Below are positions 1 to 8,738 of a DNA stretch of 35,669 bases, in pieces. Each line of letters begins with the position of its first letter. The first letter of the stretch is position 1. The DNA lies in the NCBI GenBank assembly GCA_013288685.1, contig JABDBM010000039.1, positions 1-35,669 of the forward strand. The letters run 5' to 3'. The position numbers and the translations under genes were made by a program. The notes beneath the pieces were generated by a model. That model searched no databases. It worked only from the letters and a program-made list of their open reading frames with translations, and was not told where the DNA came from. The DNA comes from Bacteroidota bacterium (GTDB lineage: Bacteria > Bacteroidota > Bacteroidia > Sphingobacteriales > Sphingobacteriaceae).

Positions 1-777
1 TTCCAATATTTCGCGTTTTATGGCTGGAATTTCCAGCCTGGTGGCAACGGTAAAAACAATATCGCGCGGGTCATTAATATGGCCGTCCTTTCCATAGCCG
101 CTTTTCCCATCGTAAACCGTTACGCCGCGCCCCCGGTTGGTAATCGCTATTCTTATTTCATCACCCTTTGCGGAAACCACGGTAAGTCCGGTATATTGTT
201 CAATACCATTTAAAATAAATTCAATCATTTGTGCCGCGCTTAAATAGGTAAGGATAGAGTACAGTGCGGGTTCGACCCCAAGGAAAAAAAGCGCTGCCGA
301 AAATATTACAATGTTCAATAGCAATATCACATCGCTCACCTTTAATAGCTGCACTTTCTTGCTTACCAGCAACGCCGCTATTTCGGTACCATCAAGCACA
401 GCGCCACCCCTTATGGCCAGACCAACACCAACGCCCAAAAAAATACCGCCGAATACTGCAGTGAGCAATTTATCGTGTGTAACATCAGGATAATTAATAA
501 AGGCCAGACATAACGAAAGGCCGGCAATAGCCAGCGCACTCTTTACGGCAAAGGAAACGCCCAATTGCCGGTAACCCATAATTAAAAACGGCACATTAAT
601 GATAAAAATCAATATGGAAATTGGCAGGCCCGTTATTTTAGCCAACAGCATGGATATGCCTGTAACTCCTCCGTCAATAAACGCACTCGATAACAGAAAG
701 CCCTTTATGCCCATACCGGCGGCCAGGATACCTATTATTACCAGTACAAAACTTTCTATGTGTGCTTTCGCTTTCAT
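1..777 (-). CDS. YitT/DUF2179-family membrane protein (3' end beyond window)
   Basis: The reverse strand is open from an ATG at 777 to the window edge, so 259 codons are visible and the C-terminus is missing. The protein begins MKAKAHIESFVLVIIGILAA and has about five to six hydrophobic segments. These include the GVTGISMLLAKITGLPISI and GIFLGVGVGLAIRGGAVLDG segments typical of YitT proteins. A soluble region follows (MIEFILNGIEQYTGLTVVSA, then RGRGVTVYDGKSGYG), which matches the cytoplasmic DUF2179 domain, including its conserved GRGVT motif. An in-frame stop at about 799 supports the ATG at 777. These are inner-membrane proteins of poorly defined role. The gene is divergent from the small gene at 855 and shares a 77-bp intergenic region with it. 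Confidence 0.9.
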   Translation of the reverse strand, partial: MKAKAHIESFVLVIIGILAAGMGIKGFLLSSAFIDGGVTGISMLLAKITGLPISILIFIINVPFLIMGYRQLGVSFAVKSALAIAGLSLCLAFINYPDVTHDKLLTAVFGGIFLGVGVGLAIRGGAVLDGTEIAALLVSKKVQLLKVSDVILLLNIVIFSAALFFLGVEPALYSILTYLSAAQMIEFILNGIEQYTGLTVVSAKGDEIRIAITNRGRGVTVYDGKSGYGKDGHINDPRDIVFTVATRLEIPAIKREILE

Positions 778-854
778 CCCTAAATATACACGGTTAATCT
801 ATAATTGAAACAAAACTAAGTGCAACTTGTAATTTATGAGGTAATACTTATGTC

Positions 855-1181
855 ATGAAAATATTAAACATTCATAAAACTGTCAGTAACCAGGAAATTG
901 TAGACCTGTTAAACGATAAATTAAATCTGCTCTTTAGGGAGCAGCGACAGATCGACGTTACATTTTCGGTAGAAATTAAGGATGACGCTGTAGAAATTTA
1001 CCAGCGCGAAATTTACGAAGGATTTTTGTTCCGGATAAAAATTGAGGGAACCGAACTACACATCACCCGATCAGAACATTATGTAGATGATGTAAACTCA
1101 CTCACCATTGAATCAATACTAAATACCCTTTTTGAGCAGTTGGCTGATGACGGTAAAGTGACGCTGATTTTGGAGGGATAG
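855..1181 (+). CDS. Hypothetical protein, 108 aa
   Basis: This is a complete ORF starting MKILNIHKTVSNQEIVDLLN, with no signal peptide or membrane segment. The composition is acidic. The pattern suggests an alpha/beta fold: an N-terminal helix (residues 10-25), several short strands between 35 and 75 (VTFSVEIKDDAVEIYQ, then FLFRIKIEGTELHITRS), and a C-terminal helix (85-100). I do not recognise a family. It is probably a small soluble cytoplasmic protein. It stands alone between a divergent YitT gene and a convergent desaturase gene, and a word-repeat hairpin follows its stop codon. No Shine-Dalgarno sequence is visible. Balanced codon use and a plausible fold support a real gene. Confidence 0.6.
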   Translation: MKILNIHKTVSNQEIVDLLNDKLNLLFREQRQIDVTFSVEIKDDAVEIYQREIYEGFLFRIKIEGTELHITRSEHYVDDVNSLTIESILNTLFEQLADDGKVTLILEG

Positions 1182-1185
1182 CAAT

Positions 1186-1260
1186 AAGTCCGGGGTCCAG
1201 CGTCTTAAGTCAAATAATAGTACACTTTTTGACTCAAGACTGCGAACTAAAGACTTAAAA
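1186..1260. repeat. Word-repeat hairpin between convergent genes
   Basis: The 79 bp between the convergent stops are built from degenerate AGTC-type words. Arms at 1202-1214 and 1228-1240 (GTCTTAAGTCAAA against TTTGACTCAAGAC) pair at 12 of 13 positions around a 13-nt loop. A further related word (AAAGACTTAAAA) follows. The position suggests a bidirectional terminator, but no classical GC-rich stem is present. Similar elements with the same or other words lie at 6782-6868, 10304-10354, 23497-23581 and 31896-31930. Confidence 0.6.
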
Positions 1261-2241
1261 TCAACCGTTTATCCAGCTAAATTTATACTCCAGCATTGGG
1301 TTTTTCATCCGTTCAGCTACGCGTAGCAGGCGGGTAGGCAGGTTCATGATATAATCGCGGGCTTTTTCTCCGGCTTCGTTTAACTCAACAGCGCTTTCAA
1401 TGTGCCAGTCTTCAATCAGTTCTTTTAAAATATCAACGTAGTCAATAGCGGTATAAATACCCAGGCGCTGCGCAGCATCGGTAAAGTGGCCAAAGGTTTG
1501 GCCTATTTTCAAGCCAACTTCTCTTAAAAAGTGAGCCGGCATAACAATCTTTTTGCGCATCATATCCTCAAAGGCTATCATGGCCTCGTTGGGGTCAACC
1601 TCAAATATTTTTTCGATAAAGTATTTGTAAGCTTTGGCGTGGCGCGCCTCATCGCTGGCAATTACGCCGCACATTTTTGATAGCAAGGTATCCCCATCTT
1701 TTTTGGCCTGCGAAGCCACACGGCGGTGTGATACATTGGTAGCCAGTTCCTGGAACGAAGTGTATATAAAATTGCGGTACGGATCGTGCCCGGTACCGAT
1801 ATCAAAACCATCAGAAATAAGGTATTGTGTTGAAACCTCCATCATCCGCATATTAACACGGCCTGATAGGTACAGGTATTTATTCAGCAAGTCACCATGC
1901 CGGTTTTCCTCGCCGGTCCAGTGGCGGGTCCATTGCATCCATCCGCCTTCTTCACTGGTATCCACTCCCCTCACCATGGTAAGCCACGATTCATAAGTAG
2001 GCAGTGCTTCTTCGGTAATAGTATCACCAATTAAAACGGCTATTAAATCGTATGATAATCCCTGAGCGCTTTCCTGCAGTTCTTTAATTTCGCTAAAAAA
2101 AGTACTGCGCGACGAATCGGGTAAGAAATCAGATGGCTGCCATATCGTATCAATCGGCTTTAAATATTCATGCATTTTTTCAAGCATAAATTTTTCGATA
2201 TGCAGCATCACCTCCCGGCGCTTTTCTTCAAAAAATATCAT
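1261..2241 (-). CDS. Acyl-[acyl-carrier-protein] desaturase (ferritin-like di-iron)
   Basis: This 326-aa soluble protein matches the stearoyl-ACP delta-9 desaturase family (FA_desaturase_2), which introduces a cis double bond into ACP-bound saturated acyl chains using a di-iron centre and ferredoxin. Both metal-binding helices are visible: E-E-N-R-H at residues 111-115 and D-E-A-R-H at 197-201. A further ligand region has E165 and H172 (ELATNVSH). Length and spacing fit the family. The ATG at 2241 is supported by a TACCTTTG -7 element at 2259-2266, which would give a short leader. M12 is a possible alternative start. It is a single-gene unit, convergent with the small gene at 855. The likely role is to set membrane unsaturation; the exact double-bond position cannot be read from sequence. 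Confidence 0.93.
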   Translation of the reverse strand: MIFFEEKRREVMLHIEKFMLEKMHEYLKPIDTIWQPSDFLPDSSRSTFFSEIKELQESAQGLSYDLIAVLIGDTITEEALPTYESWLTMVRGVDTSEEGGWMQWTRHWTGEENRHGDLLNKYLYLSGRVNMRMMEVSTQYLISDGFDIGTGHDPYRNFIYTSFQELATNVSHRRVASQAKKDGDTLLSKMCGVIASDEARHAKAYKYFIEKIFEVDPNEAMIAFEDMMRKKIVMPAHFLREVGLKIGQTFGHFTDAAQRLGIYTAIDYVDILKELIEDWHIESAVELNEAGEKARDYIMNLPTRLLRVAERMKNPMLEYKFSWING

Positions 2242-2258
2242 AACAATATATTAGGGTG

Positions 2259-2266
2259 CAAAGGTA
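2259..2266 (-). promoter_or_regulatory. -7 element of the desaturase promoter
   Basis: Minus-strand TACCTTTG matches the Bacteroidota -7 consensus TAnnTTTG and lies 18 bp before the desaturase ATG. A TTG occurs upstream, but only 13 bp away, so the -33 element is weak or different. Confidence 0.55.
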
Positions 2267-3334
2267 ATAATTTATAAAACAATAATTTTATCATTTATTA
2301 CAGGTATTGCCAATGGCATTTTTTATGCAATCCGGCTGGTTTAAATAATAGCAGGTATGAACCAAAAATATAAAAATACCAATATAATCCACAAAATATC
2401 CAATATATTCCACATTTCAGCTATTTGGCACCCCCAGGTGGGCATTTATTTTTTCGTTAGGGTTAAAAATTGGAATTTTTTCCGCAATATAAGGAAATGG
2501 CACCCCAACGTTTATTTCCCGGCACCTTAACAAAAACATAAAATTCGGATAATATTTTTGCATGCCTTCGGCGTATGCCCATCCAACCGCCCGTCATCTT
2601 TTTCGCAAGCCGCTTCCTCCGCAAAAAACAAAAGTTATCAACATTTAAAATGGCGACGGTTTAGCCCGGGGTCACCTTTTTCTATCGCGCGCGGTGGCAT
2701 AAAAACACCTTGCTGGTTCACAAAAACCGCTTGGTTATTTTACTTTTTTTTTCACCTTTTGATGCTTTTTAACCATAAATCAACGCATTTTAACGTCCGG
2801 GTTAAATATTTTTTCATTAAAAGCACTATAATGGCAACCTATTATAAGTTTAAACCCGTATAACCCTGCTCTGTATAACAATATTATCAATGTGGATAAA
2901 TAATTGCTTAACAGTGTTGCGTTGCGAACGGTAAAATATAAAAAACCGAGGCTTTAGGCGCATAAATCATGGTTGTTTCCAGTGTTCAAAATCAGTGCGT
3001 TTCGGGGAAACTATCAATTTAAAAAAACTTTGTTTAATGTTTTCTGTTTCGGTGCAATAACAGTACCGTAGTAGCTTTTTTGGGGCCGTTTTAATTGTTA
3101 TCGGGCGGCGCCGGTTTGGGTTGGATTGCTTTTTGTTAGTGAACTGAGCAACGAATTAGGTAAATGGGGTGTAAAAGTGCCTTTTTACCCGTTTATATAA
3201 ATGTTTCTTGTGTGCGTGATATGTTTATATGTGCATAAGTATGTCTACTAACGTTTCAATTTTTTCAGTTACTTTATGCGGATTAAATTTATAGATAGTT
3301 AAAAATCTTATCAATAGTTTAATAAAAACCAATA
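2267..3334. other. 1.07-kb AT-rich gene-free region
   Basis: I see no convincing gene here on either strand. The only ORF of note (2558-2863) has low-complexity, F/S/K-rich translation and no family resemblance. The region holds long A and T runs, a TTATCAACA at 2635-2643 and a perfect DnaA-box sequence TGTGGATAA (complement TTATCCACA) at 2891-2899. It also has two copies of TGGCACCCC (about 2425 and 2495). The composition between about 2555 and 2730 is richer in G+C than its flanks. The 3' part forms the long leader or promoter region of the histidine kinase gene. Confidence 0.5.
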
Positions 3335-4681
3335 ATGTTTGTTCAAATTACAAAAGACGAATTTTTAAAAGAGGTTTCAAAAAAGGCCTGGTATCAAACC
3401 AACAATATTATTTGGACGGTTATATTTACTTATCCGGTTTTTAGCGTTGTTGACTTTATTTTCATCAATGATATATGGCTCCAGTTATTTTTCATCCGCC
3501 TAATAACTGTTATTGCTATACTTGGCCTTTATAGTTTTTTTCAGCGCAAAAATCTTAATTACAGAGTTTTGCTGCATATCACATTCTTTATGCTCTCGGT
3601 AACTTCGGCCGTTGTATGTAACATTATACCGCTCGAAAATTTAAATGTCTACTACCTTCTCTTTTCAGCCATCATACTGTTTTTTAACCTTCAGGTATTT
3701 TGGGAGCCTATAAATTCAGTTATCCAAACATTGCTGGCTTTGTTATTGGTAGCTATATTTTTTAACTTGCTTTGCCAGTTTACGTTAGATTTGGTAATTA
3801 CCAACGGCGGTCAGTTTCTTTTTATTGTGGCGCTTATTTCGTGCCTGGTGCCAAGTGCCCGTTATAAAGTTATTGAACGCGAAGTGCGGTCGCAACTGCT
3901 AATCGAAAAATCGAATGCACAACTAAAAGACCAAAACCAGCACATTGCCGAAAAAAATAATATCATTGATGCACAGTACGAGCAGTTGCGCAAGCTGGAC
4001 AGTCAAAAAAACAGCTTTATAAATATTGCGGGGCACGATTTGAAAAACCTGGTTGGCTCCATCATCATGAGTAACGAAATGCTGAAGGACGAGGACTACC
4101 GCCTAAGCCCCGACCAAAAGGAGCTGGTAGGCTATATTGCCGAGTCGTCCACCAAAATGCAATATCTGCTCAATAAGCTGATGGACGTAAAGGAGATTGA
4201 ATCGCCTGAGATGAAGTTCAATAACGAGGTTTTTGATATCAACAGCGAAGTTTTACACGTATTCAGAGGCTTGTCTGAAACGGCACAAATGAAAAATATA
4301 CATTTGGTAGACAATGTTTTAAAGCTGCCTTTAAATGTTAACCTCGACAGAGTGTTTGTAGGGCAGGTGTTTCAAAACCTGCTGTCAAACGCTATTAAGT
4401 TTTCACAAACCAATAACAACATTCGCGTGGTAACCAGTTTACAGCGCCAAAAATTTGTTTTTGAAATAATTGATGAAGGTATTCCGATTGGACAGGAGGA
4501 ACTGGATATGATGTTTAACAAGCTAAAAACCCTTAGCGAAGCATCAGACCACATGGAAAGCAGGCTTGGATTGGGCCTTTCAATCGCAAAATTAATGACT
4601 CAGGAATTAGGCGGCGAATTAATGTACCGCAGTAATGATAACGGTAACTATTTTAGAGTGGAATTTTACGTAATAAACTAA
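3335..4681 (+). CDS. Membrane-bound sensor histidine kinase (orphan)
   Basis: This 448-aa protein has about six hydrophobic segments between residues 25 and 175, then a coiled-coil linker (about 180-225). A HisKA dimerisation region follows, with H-box NIAGHDLKN (phosphoacceptor H234), and then a HATPase_c domain. N-box NLLSNAIKFS (N352) and G2-like RLGLGLSIAKLM are clear. The G1 box reads DEGIPIG instead of the usual DxGxGI, so the third glycine position is proline. No response regulator is encoded nearby and no PAS, Cache or periplasmic sensor domain is seen, so the membrane block is probably the sensor. The stop codon is 2 nt from the start of the BcsB-like gene, so the two are almost certainly cotranscribed. 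That makes it the likely regulator of the polysaccharide locus, which is inference. Confidence 0.9.
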   Translation: MFVQITKDEFLKEVSKKAWYQTNNIIWTVIFTYPVFSVVDFIFINDIWLQLFFIRLITVIAILGLYSFFQRKNLNYRVLLHITFFMLSVTSAVVCNIIPLENLNVYYLLFSAIILFFNLQVFWEPINSVIQTLLALLLVAIFFNLLCQFTLDLVITNGGQFLFIVALISCLVPSARYKVIEREVRSQLLIEKSNAQLKDQNQHIAEKNNIIDAQYEQLRKLDSQKNSFINIAGHDLKNLVGSIIMSNEMLKDEDYRLSPDQKELVGYIAESSTKMQYLLNKLMDVKEIESPEMKFNNEVFDINSEVLHVFRGLSETAQMKNIHLVDNVLKLPLNVNLDRVFVGQVFQNLLSNAIKFSQTNNNIRVVTSLQRQKFVFEIIDEGIPIGQEELDMMFNKLKTLSEASDHMESRLGLGLSIAKLMTQELGGELMYRSNDNGNYFRVEFYVIN

Positions 4682-4683
4682 TA

Positions 4684-6777
4684 ATGAACAAACCAATGAA
4701 CAAATTTTTTACCTTATTAGCCCTTGTATTTCTTTTAAGTAAGGCATCATTGGCCCAAACCATCTCGTTTAAATCATTAGGATATGACGATGACGCCATT
4801 TATGGAATGAGCGGCGCCAGTTCACATTTTATAAAGATTTCACCGCTAACAGAAATTAACGGCAGTAAACTGGTGTTGTACCTGGAGCCTTCGCAGGCTT
4901 TAATGAAAGACAATTCTTTCGTTAACATCATAATTAATGATAAACCGGTTTATAGTGCCCGGCTTACCAGGGATTCGATACAAAAAATCTCGTTGACACT
5001 GACCCGCGAAAATCTATCGCCCGACAGATTCCTTAAGATCCAGGTTAAAACATTATTAAATATTTCGGACGACATTTGTAAGGATCTTGACAACCCTGCC
5101 ATGTGGTTAAAGGTAAAGAGCTACTCGTACCTGGAGTTGCTTAAAAATAAAAACGGACTAAGTGAAGTAAATATCAGCAACTGTTTCGATTCAAAAAGAG
5201 CCATAGTTTATCCTTCCGATCCCACCCTGCTTGATTTAAAAGCGGTAGCTTGGGCTTATGCCAGGCTTAAGAAAACGCAAACCAAAAAGATAATGCTTTT
5301 TGAGGCTAACCAGGTTCCGGATAGCGTTAAAAATTATGTTATGGTAGGCAATATGTCGGTACTGCCCGAAGACAGGCGGTCACTTATAAAAGTAACCCCT
5401 CAAAGTGGCGAAGGTATATTTTACCTGTCGAAATCAATGGCTGTTGCAACCGACACCATTACGCAAATGGTTAACGAACGTGGCGTTATGGTTGCCCATA
5501 AATCTGTATCAACAGAAACCGTCCCGGCCGAAATACTTTTCATAAGCGGTGGTGACGATGCCGGCTATGGCAAAGCGATAACCGCATTAGCTAATATCAA
5601 TATCCTGAATTCGAGCTTTGGCGATTATTTACTGGTTAACATTGCAGAAAATACTATCAGCAAAAGCGTTGACGAAAACCGGTCGAAAATAACACTGAAA
5701 CAAATTGGCGGATCGAGCGATTTCCTTTCGGGTATTGGTTCATTAAAAAATTCATTTACGTTTAAAAACAGCGATTTTAGCTTTACTCCTAAAGAAGTTG
5801 ATATTCATTTTATAGGTAACTATAGCGGTTTAAACCCCGGCGACAGAGGCTATTTTAACATTTATTTGAACGGGCTGCTTATCAGCAGCGAAAAGCTGGA
5901 TGCATCGGGCAAATTAAACGCAGCTGTAACCATTAACCGTTATCAGCATCACAAGTATAATACGCTGGAGGCCGAATTCAGGTTTTTCCCTTCGAACGGC
6001 ATTTGTAAAAACAGCTTTATCAATTTTTTTGGCGAAGTTGACGTTGACAAATCATATTTGGAATCGAAAAACCCTTTTATATCGTCTGACTTAAGCTTCT
6101 ACCAATATCCCGAAGCCTTCAACAGCGGCACAACCCGCATCATTGTTTCAAAATCGGTTGCCAAATACGCTGCAGGTGCCATTGGCGAAATTGTTTATGA
6201 GCTTAATAATAACATCAACTCAAACAATTTCCCTGAGTTTTCTTATTCCGACGGGATAAATAGCACTGATTTAAAAAAATACAATGTAATTGCCCTGCTT
6301 GATAAAGATGATAAGTTTTTGAACGACAACTTTAAGAGCGATGCGCCAATACGGTTTAACCAAAACTTCAAGCTTTACAATACCGACAACGGAAAGGTTG
6401 TGTATTCATTGTCTGACACAGTTTCAACGGGCCTTGCCCAGATATTTTATGGCCGCAGTAACAATGCAACATTAATACTCACGGCAACGGGGTCGCACAT
6501 GTCTGACGCATTCCTGGCCGCTGCCAAATCAATCACCGAACAGTTGTCGACACTATCAAGCAACGTTTGTGTAACGGATGTTAACTCGAACAAATATCTG
6601 TTCAATATCAATAAATCAAGCGAAAACCTGGAGTATGTTGATACAAAAAGCTCGCTCACCCAATTTTGGGATAGGTTTAACTTATACATATTGCTGGGGA
6701 TACTCATATTGATATTACTTTCATTCCTTTATGTGCGCTCAAAAGTTCAGAAGTCGCAGGATGTATATAACGACTAA
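4684..6777 (+). CDS. BcsB-like periplasmic subunit of a polysaccharide synthase
   Basis: This 697-aa protein starts with a signal peptide (MNKPMNKFFTLLALVFLLS, cleavage near SLAQ), is rich in beta-strand throughout, and ends with one transmembrane helix (about residues 668-688) and a short basic tail. This is the layout of BcsB, which guides nascent cellulose through the periplasm and is anchored beside the BcsA synthase by its C-terminal helix. Two strand-rich domains (about 28-165 and 355-470) alternate with two alpha/beta flavodoxin-like parts (about 185-330 and 480-650). This matches the CBD-FD-CBD-FD order of BcsB. Sequence similarity to textbook BcsB is low by eye, so the polymer need not be cellulose. 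It directly follows the kinase and precedes a GT2 synthase. Confidence 0.72.
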   Translation: MNKPMNKFFTLLALVFLLSKASLAQTISFKSLGYDDDAIYGMSGASSHFIKISPLTEINGSKLVLYLEPSQALMKDNSFVNIIINDKPVYSARLTRDSIQKISLTLTRENLSPDRFLKIQVKTLLNISDDICKDLDNPAMWLKVKSYSYLELLKNKNGLSEVNISNCFDSKRAIVYPSDPTLLDLKAVAWAYARLKKTQTKKIMLFEANQVPDSVKNYVMVGNMSVLPEDRRSLIKVTPQSGEGIFYLSKSMAVATDTITQMVNERGVMVAHKSVSTETVPAEILFISGGDDAGYGKAITALANINILNSSFGDYLLVNIAENTISKSVDENRSKITLKQIGGSSDFLSGIGSLKNSFTFKNSDFSFTPKEVDIHFIGNYSGLNPGDRGYFNIYLNGLLISSEKLDASGKLNAAVTINRYQHHKYNTLEAEFRFFPSNGICKNSFINFFGEVDVDKSYLESKNPFISSDLSFYQYPEAFNSGTTRIIVSKSVAKYAAGAIGEIVYELNNNINSNNFPEFSYSDGINSTDLKKYNVIALLDKDDKFLNDNFKSDAPIRFNQNFKLYNTDNGKVVYSLSDTVSTGLAQIFYGRSNNATLILTATGSHMSDAFLAAAKSITEQLSTLSSNVCVTDVNSNKYLFNINKSSENLEYVDTKSSLTQFWDRFNLYILLGILILILLSFLYVRSKVQKSQDVYND

Positions 6778-6781
6778 TACC

Positions 6782-6868
6782 TTTTAGTCCTTAGTCGGAA
6801 GTCTTGATTCTTAAGTAAATAGCTATCTTAAGGCTGAAGACTTCCGACTTAAGACTAAGGACTTAAAA
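6782..6868. repeat. Word-repeat hairpin between the BcsB-like and GT2 genes
   Basis: The left arm (6782-6805) and right arm (about 6837-6868) are complementary in AGTCCTTAGTC and GGAAGTCTT words, but the right arm carries one additional word of about 8 nt (AGTCTTAA type). The arms enclose about 30 nt. The arms therefore differ by a whole word and not by point changes. The element fills nearly the whole 122-bp gap within the presumed operon, so it may attenuate or process the transcript. Confidence 0.7.
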
Positions 6869-6899
6869 ACAATTTTATTATTTTATCGAAGAAAAAAGT

Positions 6900-8738
6900 A
6901 TGTCTATTCCTGAAATCTTGGTTAATGATGGGTTTATTACGCAGCGGGACAGGGAAAAGATTGATGATTTTTCGGCCAGGTCTGGCCAGTCTTTTATAAA
7001 AATAGCGCTTAACTACGGGTACATATCACGTAAAAACTACGAACGGTCGTTAATAAACGCCGGCTATACGTTACAGCCGATAAGAGAGCTGGACAAAAAT
7101 GAAGATGTGCTGAGCAAAATTGACCTTAAGTTTGCCGACCAGCACGTTGCCATTCCGCTATACATGGCCAACGGCCGGATGGTAACCGTAATGGCCGACC
7201 CAACCAATCAGTTTTTTATAGATTTCATCAGGTTTACTTATGATTGTGAACCCGAGATAATTGTATCATCCGATTTGGATATTGTATGGCTCAGCAACAA
7301 ACTTTTAGGCGGCGATTATGTAAAATCATCCGTTTTTGAGCTACTAAACCGAGATCCGGCTAATTCCGCCTTCACTACTTTTTCATCTGGTCAGCTGGTA
7401 TTCTTTTTCGTTTTGCTGGGTTTGGTTGCAGCCGGGTTAATTATTAGCTTCAAAAATACTTCTATTATTATTAATATTATCATCAGTGTTTTCTTCCTGG
7501 TGGCTATATTGTTTAAACTATTTTTGGCGTTGGTAGGCTCACGTTTCGAGCTGCACCAGGCCGTTACCCGCGAGGATCTGAAAGAAATTGTAGAAGATGA
7601 ACTGCCAATTTACACCATTTTGCTACCTGTATACAAGGAAGATAAACTGATTAAAAAACTGATATGGAATTTACAGGCTATTGATTATCCCCGTGAAAAA
7701 CTGGACATAAAGCTGTTGATTGAGGAGGATGACGATAAAACGCTGAATGCGGTTCGTAACCTCAGTTTCCCCGCTATATTCGAAGTTATTGTGGTGCCGT
7801 TTCACATGCCTAAAACCAAACCAAAAGCATGTAACTACGGCCTTCACTTTGCCCGCGGCAAATATTTAACTATTTACGACGCCGAAGATATACCAGATAC
7901 AGATCAGTTAAAAAAAGTGGTAGCCATGTTTAACAAGCTGCCATCAAACTTTATCTGCGTACAAAGCGCCTTGAATTACTACAATCGTAACGAAAATTTC
8001 TTAACCAGGATGTTTACGCTGGAGTACTCCTACTGGTTTGATTATATGTTGCCCGGCCTTGATACTCTGGATATCCCTATCCCATTGGGCGGCACAAGCA
8101 ATCACTTTAAGCTCGACAACTTAGTTGAATTGGGCGCCTGGGATCCCTTTAACGTAACCGAAGATGCAGATTTGGGCGTACGCGCTTATATAAAAGGTTA
8201 TAAAATAGCCGTAGTAAACTCAACAACTTACGAGGAAGCAAATAACGAACCCATTAACTGGATCCGCCAGCGTTCCAGGTGGATTAAAGGCTATATGCAG
8301 ACTTACCTGGTACACATGCGTAATCCTGCTGCGCTGCTGCGAAAATTAGGGCTACGTGGCTTTTTAGGCTTTAGCTTTTTTATTGGTGCTACCCCCTTAA
8401 CGTTTTTAGTGTACCCGTTTTTGCTGGCCATTTTCATTAGCTACCTGGTATTCGATTTATCGTCTATCCGCACCTTATTTCCGGATTGGGTACTGTTCAT
8501 GTCTATATTTAACCTAATGGTGGGCAATATATTAATGATATATATTAATATGATGGCGGTGTTTAAACGACGGTTTTATGAGTTAATTCTGTTCTCCATA
8601 GCCAACCCGGTTTATTGGCTAATGCACTCGGTAGCTGCGTTTAAAGGGCTGTATCAATTGATAGTAAAACCTTTTTATTGGGAAAAAACTGATCATGGAT
8701 TAAGTAAGGTTATCAATCCTACAAATGTTGTAAAATGA
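6900..8738 (+). CDS. Processive GT2 glycosyltransferase with N-terminal MshEN/GspE-N-like domain
   Basis: This is a 612-aa fusion. Residues 1-140 resemble the GspE N-terminal/MshEN fold (MSIPEILVNDGFITQRDREK, then IALNYGYISRKNYERSLINAGY). In MshE and NfrB that fold can bind cyclic di-GMP. Two hydrophobic helices lie at about 155-215. The catalytic GT2 domain has YTILLPVYKE, the DxD-like YDAED (326-330), TED (420-422) and QRSRW (457-461), the D,D,D,Q(R/Q)RW pattern of processive synthases. Four further membrane helices lie in the C-terminal part, from about 475 to 600. It probably polymerises and translocates a polysaccharide across the inner membrane, with the BcsB-like protein as partner. 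The MshEN motif is degenerate, so nucleotide binding is uncertain. The next gene overlaps by 4 bp. Confidence 0.88.
   Translation: MSIPEILVNDGFITQRDREKIDDFSARSGQSFIKIALNYGYISRKNYERSLINAGYTLQPIRELDKNEDVLSKIDLKFADQHVAIPLYMANGRMVTVMADPTNQFFIDFIRFTYDCEPEIIVSSDLDIVWLSNKLLGGDYVKSSVFELLNRDPANSAFTTFSSGQLVFFFVLLGLVAAGLIISFKNTSIIINIIISVFFLVAILFKLFLALVGSRFELHQAVTREDLKEIVEDELPIYTILLPVYKEDKLIKKLIWNLQAIDYPREKLDIKLLIEEDDDKTLNAVRNLSFPAIFEVIVVPFHMPKTKPKACNYGLHFARGKYLTIYDAEDIPDTDQLKKVVAMFNKLPSNFICVQSALNYYNRNENFLTRMFTLEYSYWFDYMLPGLDTLDIPIPLGGTSNHFKLDNLVELGAWDPFNVTEDADLGVRAYIKGYKIAVVNSTTYEEANNEPINWIRQRSRWIKGYMQTYLVHMRNPAALLRKLGLRGFLGFSFFIGATPLTFLVYPFLLAIFISYLVFDLSSIRTLFPDWVLFMSIFNLMVGNILMIYINMMAVFKRRFYELILFSIANPVYWLMHSVAAFKGLYQLIVKPFYWEKTDHGLSKVINPTNVVK

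Noticed and set aside
2558..2863. A 101-aa ORF in the gap before the kinase gene
   Set aside because: The translation is low-complexity (F, S, K rich), has no family features, and includes T-runs and a late hydrophobic stretch. It is more likely chance in AT-rich DNA.
2635..2899. The gap as the replication origin
   Set aside because: Only one perfect and one near DnaA box are visible, too few to call an origin. It is kept only as a low-confidence observation.
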